A DNA stretch of 48,348 nt from Pseudobdellovibrionaceae bacterium (GTDB lineage Bacteria > Bdellovibrionota > Bdellovibrionia > Bdellovibrionales > UBA1609): the NCBI GenBank assembly GCA_020635055.1, contig JACKAN010000021.1, positions 1 to 48,348 of the forward strand. Direction: 5' to 3'. The notes beneath the pieces are model-generated. The model was not told the DNA's origin. It did no database searches and saw only the letters and a list, made by a program, of their open reading frames with translations. The translations under genes and the position numbers were made by a program. Below are positions 42,824-48,348 of this stretch, in pieces; position 1 is the stretch's first letter; each line of letters begins with the position of its first letter.

Positions 42824-43888
42824 ATGTCATTTGAGCATTATAATGGTGGACGCCGGCCACCTCAGACGCCCGAAGAAGTAATAGCAGAGTTCATGAAAAA
42901 ACTAGATCAATTCGGCAAAAAAATTGGTCAAAGTCCAAATGTGCTCGGCTATATATTATTAACAATATTCACAGTAGCTGCTTTACTTACCTCCTTTTAC
43001 ACAGTGGAGCCTGATGAAGAAGCGGTTATAATCCGACTTGGAAAATATCAAGGCACTTATCCGCCTGGATTGCATTTTAAATTGCCCTTTGGCATTGATC
43101 GTTTAGAGAAGTTGAAAACCAAATTGGTTCATCAAGCTGAATTTGGTTTTCGCACACAAAATTCACAAATGATGGATCGAACACAATACAGTGGAAGGAA
43201 CTTAGAAAGTGAATCTTCTATGTTAACCGGTGATCTGAACGTGGCTGATGTGGAATGGGTTGTACACTATCAAATTGCAGATCCATTTAAATATTTATTT
43301 CAAGCCAGTGATCCCGTTAGAAATCTTAGAGATGTTTCTGAATCCATACTGCGAAGAGTTGTTGGTGATCGAGTCGTCACCGAAGTTTTAACAACTGGAC
43401 GACTGGAGATGGCCGCTGACGCTAAGGTTTTAACTCAAGAAATACTAGATAAATATGATATAGGTATTCGTGTTGTCGCTGTTAAATTGCAAGATATCAA
43501 TCCTCCAGAAATAGTTAAACCTTCTTTTAACGAAGTGGTTTCAGCAAAACAAGAACAAGAAAAGCTAATTAATGAGGCGGAAGAAGCTTATAATAAAGTA
43601 ATTCCTGAAGCCCGAGGCAAAGCTGAAAAGGTGGTTTCGGAAGCTCAAGGTTATGAAGAAGCCATTGTTAACATGGCCAGTGGAGATGCGCAAAAGTTTG
43701 CGATGGTACTTAAAGAGTATGAACGGGCTCCAGCCATCACTAGAAAAAGAATTTACATTGAAACTATGGAGGGCATTTACTCTAAATTTGATGGATTAAC
43801 TATTGTAGACCCCAGTGTTAAGGGCCTTTTACCTGTATTTAGTGACAAGGATCTTGCCAAAGGATTGTCTAGTGGGGGTGCAAAGTGA
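42824..43888 (+). CDS. hflK: membrane protease modulator HflK
   Basis: A 354-aa protein. After a short Pro-rich cytoplasmic tail there is one membrane helix (NVLGYILLTIFTVAALLTSF, ~44-63). A band-7/SPFH domain follows (EEAVIIRLGKYQGTYPPGLH, then VEWVVHYQIADPFKYLF) and a long coiled coil (EEAYNKVIPEARGKAEKVVS). With HflC it forms a large cage around the FtsH protease in the inner membrane. The stop overlaps the hflC start by 4 bases (GTGA). Confidence 0.93.
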   Translation: MSFEHYNGGRRPPQTPEEVIAEFMKKLDQFGKKIGQSPNVLGYILLTIFTVAALLTSFYTVEPDEEAVIIRLGKYQGTYPPGLHFKLPFGIDRLEKLKTKLVHQAEFGFRTQNSQMMDRTQYSGRNLESESSMLTGDLNVADVEWVVHYQIADPFKYLFQASDPVRNLRDVSESILRRVVGDRVVTEVLTTGRLEMAADAKVLTQEILDKYDIGIRVVAVKLQDINPPEIVKPSFNEVVSAKQEQEKLINEAEEAYNKVIPEARGKAEKVVSEAQGYEEAIVNMASGDAQKFAMVLKEYERAPAITRKRIYIETMEGIYSKFDGLTIVDPSVKGLLPVFSDKDLAKGLSSGGAK

Positions 43889-44853
43889 AAATAATTATTA
43901 CGATGGGAAGTTTGGTTTTTTTATTTTTAGTGTCTTATTTTTCATTCTTTATTGTCACCGAAGGACAGCAAGCTATATTAACTCAGTTTGGAAAACCCAT
44001 TGGCCAACCTGTAACGGAAGCTGGTGCACATTTTAAACTGCCCTTTCTTCAGGATGTACGTTACGTTGACAAAAGAATTCTCACTTGGGATGGCGACCCC
44101 AATGAGATACCAACTAAGGACAAAAAATTTATACATGTGGACACAACGGCCCGTTGGCGAATTGTGGATGCCCTAACCTTTATTCAAACTGTACAAAACG
44201 AAAGAGGCGCTGTCACACGCTTAGACGCCATATTGGATGGTATTACCCGTGATACTATTTCTAATTTTAACTTAGTGGAAGCTGTGAGGAACTCAAATTC
44301 TATACTCGATCGCTTAGAAGTGCAAAAAAAAGAAATTGAAGAAAGAGTTAAAAATGGCGAAATCATCGAAGAAGAAGTCACCGGTGAAATTGAAGATATT
44401 AAAATGGGTCGTGAAAAACTGAGTTCTATTATTGCTGAAAGTGCTGATTTAGAAACTAAAAAGTATGGCATTAAGATTATAGATGTACAGTTGCGGCGAA
44501 TCTCTTATGAAAAGAGTGTGGAATCCAAAGTCTACGAACGGATGATTTCCGAGCGCAAAAGAATTGCTGAGAAAATTAGATCCTATGGCAAGGCTGAAAA
44601 AGCAAAAATTGAGGGGCGTCTGAGTAAAGATTTGCAAAAAATTGAATCCAAAGGCTATAAAGAAGCTATGTTGATTAAAGGGCGAGGAGAAGCTGTGTCC
44701 ACTGCTATCTATGCAAAAACATTTTCAAGAAATCCTGCATTTTTTGAGTTTTTGCGCACTATGGAAGCTTATAAAACTTCATTTAAAAATGATACGAAGT
44801 TTATTTTATCATCAGATTCAGATTTTTTAAAATTTATGAAAGCGACAAAATAA
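43885..44853 (+). CDS. hflC: membrane protease modulator HflC
   Basis: 322 aa from GTG 43885. It has one N-terminal membrane helix (MGSLVFLFLVSYFSFFIV), an SPFH domain (EGQQAILTQFGKPIG, GAHFKLPFLQDVRYVDKR) and a C-terminal helix (ISERKRIAEKIRSYGKAEKA, then RGEAVSTAIYAKTFSRNPAF). An extra glutamate-rich insertion (EEEVTGEIEDIKMGREKL) lies in the SPFH part. It is translationally coupled to hflK and followed 10 bases later by a membrane J-domain gene. Confidence 0.93.
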   Translation: MKIIITMGSLVFLFLVSYFSFFIVTEGQQAILTQFGKPIGQPVTEAGAHFKLPFLQDVRYVDKRILTWDGDPNEIPTKDKKFIHVDTTARWRIVDALTFIQTVQNERGAVTRLDAILDGITRDTISNFNLVEAVRNSNSILDRLEVQKKEIEERVKNGEIIEEEVTGEIEDIKMGREKLSSIIAESADLETKKYGIKIIDVQLRRISYEKSVESKVYERMISERKRIAEKIRSYGKAEKAKIEGRLSKDLQKIESKGYKEAMLIKGRGEAVSTAIYAKTFSRNPAFFEFLRTMEAYKTSFKNDTKFILSSDSDFLKFMKATK

Positions 44854-44863
44854 GGAAGCTTTT

Positions 44864-45166
44864 ATGGCAGTGATCTTTCGTTTATTTATTCTAATGGGAA
44901 TCGCGATATTCTTTGCTAAAACATTAAATAAGTTATTTAGCCGTCCTCTAAGGGCACAGCCTGTAAATAAAAGTAAAAACCTTGACCCTTATTTTGTCTT
45001 AGGTATCCCTAGAGATGCCACTGCCGAAGAAATAAAATTGGCTTATAAAAAAGCTTTGAGCGAGTATCATCCCGATAAAGTTGCACACTTGGGAAAAGGA
45101 CTGCAAGAATTAGCCGCTATAAGGACTCAAGAAATTGTTTCTGCTTACACAGCTTTGAGCAGATAA
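44864..45166 (+). CDS. membrane-anchored J-domain protein
   Basis: A 100-aa protein with AAGGAAG before the ATG. Residues 1-20 form a membrane helix (AVIFRLFILMGIAIFFA). After a basic linker, residues ~42-100 are a J domain (DPYFVLGIPRDATAEEIKLA, YKKALSEYHPDKVAHL) with HPD. It would recruit DnaK to the inner membrane. Its place directly after hflKC suggests it works with the FtsH-HflKC complex, perhaps delivering substrates; this is inference. Confidence 0.85.
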   Translation: MAVIFRLFILMGIAIFFAKTLNKLFSRPLRAQPVNKSKNLDPYFVLGIPRDATAEEIKLAYKKALSEYHPDKVAHLGKGLQELAAIRTQEIVSAYTALSR

Positions 45167-45182
45167 CAAGAGCCGTTCAGAT

Positions 45183-46133
45183 ATGAATAATTATCAAAAG
45201 ATAAAAAATGACATTCTAAATGAGATATTAAAAAAATCTAAAACATCGTCTTTGTCACATAAATTGGGTTACAAATTCGACAAAGTGAAGCGTTGGAAAA
45301 ATGGCACCAAACAACTCAACTGGAATGAATTTTGTGATTTGTGTTTTGTTTTAAAAATTCCTTTGTTAGAAGCCTTGGGATTTAGTTTAGGTGCACTTTT
45401 TGAAAACGAAAAACAAGCTTATAAAATCATTCCATATCTAAAAAAATTCAATAAGTTTAAGACAACATCTCAAATGGCAAAACAAATGGGCGTGAGCATT
45501 GCAAGTATGCAAAGATATTTATCTTGTCAGAGTTATCCAGAAGTGGAATTTATCCTAGATTGTATTGATCAGCGACCTCTTTTTTTAGATCAATTTTTAA
45601 GTGCTCTGCTAGTCATTCGCGAAAAATCAGAACTTACAATTCTTAGTATACCCTGGGCTTCTGCTGTAGCCAATGCCATGAGCCTACAGCAACATATGTC
45701 TCTACCTAAGTTTTCACCCGCTTGGGTAGCTGAACATTTAAGCTTAACTGAAGTACATGTTTTACAAGCCGTTCAACTCTTAGAGGAGATTGGCTTAATT
45801 GAATTTCATGGGAACCACTATATGCCAACTCTCTCCCGCACCATTGCTGTTCGTAGTGAAATTTGCCAAGAAGATTATCTACAGTTTATTCGGTTTTGGA
45901 TGGAGCGCGCCTCCCGAAGATTAAAAATAAATAATATTCAAACAAATGATCACAAAATAGCTGATAAAGACGGATTTCGAGTTTTTGCATGCAGCCCAAA
46001 TATAGCCAGAAAAATTACAGAAGTACTTATAAATGCCGAACAAGAAATACACGACCTTTTGCAAGTCGACACAGAAGAGAAAAGCGAAGTTCGAGTTTTT
46101 CTTTACCACCATTTTTCTGCCAAAATAAAATAA
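45183..46133 (+). CDS. probable transcription regulator, TIGR02147/DUF4423-like
   Basis: A 316-aa soluble protein. The N-terminal ~140 residues contain two helical HTH-like segments (SLSHKLGYKFDKVKRWKNGT and TSQMAKQMGVSIASMQRYL). Around 180-215 there is a winged-helix pattern (SPAWVAEHLSLTEVHVLQAV, QLLEEIGLIEFHGNHYMPT), the feature of TIGR02147 regulators that are numerous in Bdellovibrio and Fibrobacter. I assign the family by this pattern only. It starts 16 bases after the J-domain gene, so it may be in the hflKC transcript. Confidence 0.6.
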   Translation: MNNYQKIKNDILNEILKKSKTSSLSHKLGYKFDKVKRWKNGTKQLNWNEFCDLCFVLKIPLLEALGFSLGALFENEKQAYKIIPYLKKFNKFKTTSQMAKQMGVSIASMQRYLSCQSYPEVEFILDCIDQRPLFLDQFLSALLVIREKSELTILSIPWASAVANAMSLQQHMSLPKFSPAWVAEHLSLTEVHVLQAVQLLEEIGLIEFHGNHYMPTLSRTIAVRSEICQEDYLQFIRFWMERASRRLKINNIQTNDHKIADKDGFRVFACSPNIARKITEVLINAEQEIHDLLQVDTEEKSEVRVFLYHHFSAKIK

Positions 46134-46135
46134 AA

Positions 46136-46843
46136 CTAAATTATTTTTTTAGTTGTAATAAAACTCAGACAATTGCCGCGCAATTCTTCTTCTAATATTG
46201 TAAATCCAACTTCGTTTAGCAATACTCTTATTTCAGTTTGCTCATAGCTTCGATGCAAAATACCTTTCTTTTGCCCCCATTTGTTTATTCTATTAGCCGT
46301 CCACTTAAAAACCCAAAACCCCCGTGGAGGAATCAAACAATTTCCAACGAAGACCCCTCCCGGCTTAAGAACCCGATAACACTCTTTCATAGAATTCTGA
46401 ATGTCTGGAAAACTATGGATAGCATTTGCACATGAGATGGAATCAAATTGATTATCTTTATAGGGCATCTTTGCAGCATCTGCCAATTGTAATTCAATGT
46501 TTTTTTGATTTCTAAAACGATGAACTGCAGCTTGCAACATGCTTTTTGAATAATCAAATCCTGAAATTTGAACACTGGGCATTTTCTTCCATCGACGATA
46601 CTTTAAAACTAAATCTAGAAATGTACCACTGCCAATGGCTACTTCAAGATGTTGATTTTTTATATTCAAGGCAAAATGTTTAATTTGATGAATGAGTGTG
46701 TCGTTGTAGGCAAACGTAAGGATAAGAAAACCTCTTGCATCATACCACCAAGGCTCTGATGAGTAGGCTTCTTCGACAGAACGGACAGTGCTCTCTTCAT
46801 AATTTAGCTTTAATTTTTCCATAATTAAATTGTAACTAAACAT
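46136..46843 (-). CDS. class I SAM-dependent methyltransferase
   Basis: A 235-aa protein with UbiE-type motifs: motif I EVAIGSGTFLDLVL, SGFDYSKSMLQAA, the acidic loop LQLADAAKMPYKDNQFDSIS, then MKECYRVLKPGGVFVGN. The substrate is unknown; the C-terminal region (PPRGFWVFKWTANRINKWG) resembles small lipid or quinone methylases. The start may be Met8 (46822), since neither ATG has a clear ribosome-binding site. It ends two bases from the convergent regulator gene. Confidence 0.85.
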   Translation of the reverse strand: MFSYNLIMEKLKLNYEESTVRSVEEAYSSEPWWYDARGFLILTFAYNDTLIHQIKHFALNIKNQHLEVAIGSGTFLDLVLKYRRWKKMPSVQISGFDYSKSMLQAAVHRFRNQKNIELQLADAAKMPYKDNQFDSISCANAIHSFPDIQNSMKECYRVLKPGGVFVGNCLIPPRGFWVFKWTANRINKWGQKKGILHRSYEQTEIRVLLNEVGFTILEEELRGNCLSFITTKKII

Positions 46844-46936
46844 AAAAAAAGAAAAAGCGAATAGTTTTTTTACGACAAACTATTCATACAAAACTGAGTG
46901 ATCTAATCACTTTTGTGAAAATTAAATAGTAAATAA

Positions 46937-48348
46937 TCAACTGGGAAGTTTTTGGGATTTTTCTTGATAGTAGTTCCAGCTGCCGTCGAAGATGGTGAGT
47001 TCGTGTTTGTCTAGTTGAAACACTCGGGTGGTCATTTCTCTTAGAAAGTGGCGATCGTGGCTGACTATAATTACAGTGCCGGGAAAATTTTTAACGGCTT
47101 CTAGTAAAACTTCGCGAGATTGTATGTCCAAATGATTGGTGGGCTCATCCAGTACCAAAAGATTTACTGGTCTGGCTAATATAGTGGCTAAGACCACTCT
47201 ACTTTTTTCGCCGCCAGATAAAACCGATATCTTTTTTTCGACATCGTCGCCAGAAAATTTAAATGCTCCTAATAAACTTTTAATGGTTCCCACTGTGGCT
47301 GTGGGCATGCGATTATGAACTTCTTCGAGGATTGTTAAACTGGGATCTAAAACATCTAGGGAGTTCTGACTGAAGTAACCGATCTCAATGCTGGCTCCGA
47401 TTTTAATTGTTCCAGATGTTGGCTCTGTCTGGCCAGAAATGATTTTTAATAAGGTGGATTTTCCGGCACCATTGACTCCTACCACCGCAACGCGATCCAA
47501 TCGTTTGATTAGCGCATTGGCTCCACTGAAAACGGAAAGCTCACGCCCGTCTTCTAATTTCCAAACTTTTTCTAGATTTTCAAACTTGACCACTTCGTCG
47601 CCCCCTCTTGGCGGCTCTGGCCATTGAAACTGAATGGCCATTTCTTCTGGTGGGATTTCGATAATATCAATTTTCTCTAATTTTTTTACTCGGGATTGGA
47701 CTTGGGCTGCATGAGAGGCTCTCGCTGCAAAACGGGCAATAAATTCTTTTTCTTTGGCCAACATATCTTCCTGGCGCTTGGCAGAGGCTATCAATTGCTC
47801 TTTGCGTATTTCTTTGTCCTTTTCGTAAAAGTCATAGTTACCAGAATAGCTGGTTATGCTTTGATGAGCCACTTCGACAATTTTAGTTACAAGTCGATTC
47901 ATAAAATCGCGATCATGACAGGTCATAAACAGTGTGCCCTTAAAGTTTTTTATCCAGTTTTCTAGCCACACTATAGTTTCTAAATCCAAATGATTTGTGG
48001 GCTCGTCCATCAACAATACATCTGGATTTTGCAAAAGAATTTTAGCTAGGGTTATGCGCATTTTCCAACCCCCGCTAAAACTTCCTGTGTCGCGCTGAAA
48101 ATCTTCGGGAGCAAAACCTAAGCCGGATAAAATTTCGGCGGCTCGCGATTCGAAGTCGTAGCCACCTAGTTGCTCAAATTCGCCCTGTAACTCACCATAT
48201 TTTTCTAGAGTGTTTGTCATTTCTTTTTCTGATAAGTCTTGGGACAATTGAAATTCTAATTCTGTTAATTGAGTTTGCACTTCGGACAAGCGGCCGCAAC
48301 TGGTACGCAATTCATTAATTATAGATTGTCCCTTCATTTCTTCTATGT
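46937..48348 (-). CDS. ABC-F family ATPase, N-terminus beyond the window edge
   Basis: The frame is open to the right edge; the visible Met at 48337 is internal because the first Walker A and Q-loop are missing. Visible parts: signature SFSGGWKMR, Walker B VLLMDEPTNHLD, a linker (ARASHAAQVQSRVKKLEKI), then the second domain with VNGAGKST, LSGGEKSR and LVLDEPTNHLD. This is a cytoplasmic ribosome-associated ABC-F protein (YheS/Uup/YbiT-like), distinct from ettA. The exact subgroup cannot be fixed without the N-terminus. Confidence 0.85.
   Translation of the reverse strand, partial: IEEMKGQSIINELRTSCGRLSEVQTQLTELEFQLSQDLSEKEMTNTLEKYGELQGEFEQLGGYDFESRAAEILSGLGFAPEDFQRDTGSFSGGWKMRITLAKILLQNPDVLLMDEPTNHLDLETIVWLENWIKNFKGTLFMTCHDRDFMNRLVTKIVEVAHQSITSYSGNYDFYEKDKEIRKEQLIASAKRQEDMLAKEKEFIARFAARASHAAQVQSRVKKLEKIDIIEIPPEEMAIQFQWPEPPRGGDEVVKFENLEKVWKLEDGRELSVFSGANALIKRLDRVAVVGVNGAGKSTLLKIISGQTEPTSGTIKIGASIEIGYFSQNSLDVLDPSLTILEEVHNRMPTATVGTIKSLLGAFKFSGDDVEKKISVLSGGEKSRVVLATILARPVNLLVLDEPTNHLDIQSREVLLEAVKNFPGTVIIVSHDRHFLREMTTRVFQLDKHELTIFDGSWNYYQEKSQKLPS

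Overview
The window is AT-rich bacterial chromosome. The exported ankyrin-repeat proteins, many signal peptides and lipoprotein signals, a lysine-repeat histone-like protein fused to a SWIB domain, a TIGR02147/DUF4423-like regulator and a single-RRM RNA-binding protein together suggest a member of Bdellovibrionota (Bdellovibrio-like, Gram-negative). This is an inference; no rRNA or other taxonomic marker lies in the window. No integrase, transposase, phage gene or CRISPR array was seen.

Layout. (1) 1-6.3 kb: a tRNA-Asp gene, several unrecognised or exported small proteins and a patch of gene decay. The decay includes a yccF remnant broken by a nonsense codon and a frameshift, and an exported protein whose last ~50 residues are out of frame. 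A small HMA metal-binding protein, a LETM1-like protein and an RRM protein follow. (2) 6.7-13.6 kb, minus strand: a tightly packed seven-gene operon for an aminophenol-type meta-cleavage pathway: SDR, luciferase-like monooxygenase, aldehyde dehydrogenase, LigB-type dioxygenase beta and alpha subunits, an asparaginase-II-like amidohydrolase and a RidA-type 2-aminomuconate deaminase. Short tandem repeats lie on both sides: 10 copies of an 8-mer just upstream of the first ribosome-binding site and ~17 copies of a 5-mer downstream. (3) 13.9-21 kb: envelope and exported proteins, a branched-chain aminotransferase, a stand-alone Smr protein and oligoribonuclease. A very long perfect palindrome precedes ilvE. 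(4) 21.3-33 kb: the most unusual region. Three tandem, nearly identical genes encode exported ~768-residue domains followed by 12, 3 or 7 full ankyrin repeats plus a common cap repeat. The third gene overlaps, and is probably translationally coupled to, a membrane-anchored or exported protein with IucA/IucC-like motifs. (5) 33-48.3 kb: mostly housekeeping genes: alpha/beta hydrolase, YoaK-like protein, ahcY, an HTH protein, an exported cyanophycinase-like peptidase, map, histone-SWIB, J-domain proteins, ettA, hflK-hflC, a regulator, a methyltransferase and an ABC-F gene that runs off the right edge.

How the genes may work together. In the amn-like operon the dioxygenase would open an aminophenol ring, the aldehyde dehydrogenase would oxidise the semialdehyde and the RidA protein would deaminate 2-aminomuconate. 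The monooxygenase, SDR and amidohydrolase presumably prepare an unknown substrate, and the genes for the later steps (decarboxylase, hydratase, aldolase) are not present here. The ankyrin cluster looks like a locus that diversifies by recombination: the long N-terminal domain stays constant while the repeat number changes. Its role, possibly at the prey or host interface, is not known. Several genes use non-ATG starts (TTG, GTG and probably ATT), and I moved starts where the Shine-Dalgarno sequence and domain boundaries required it.
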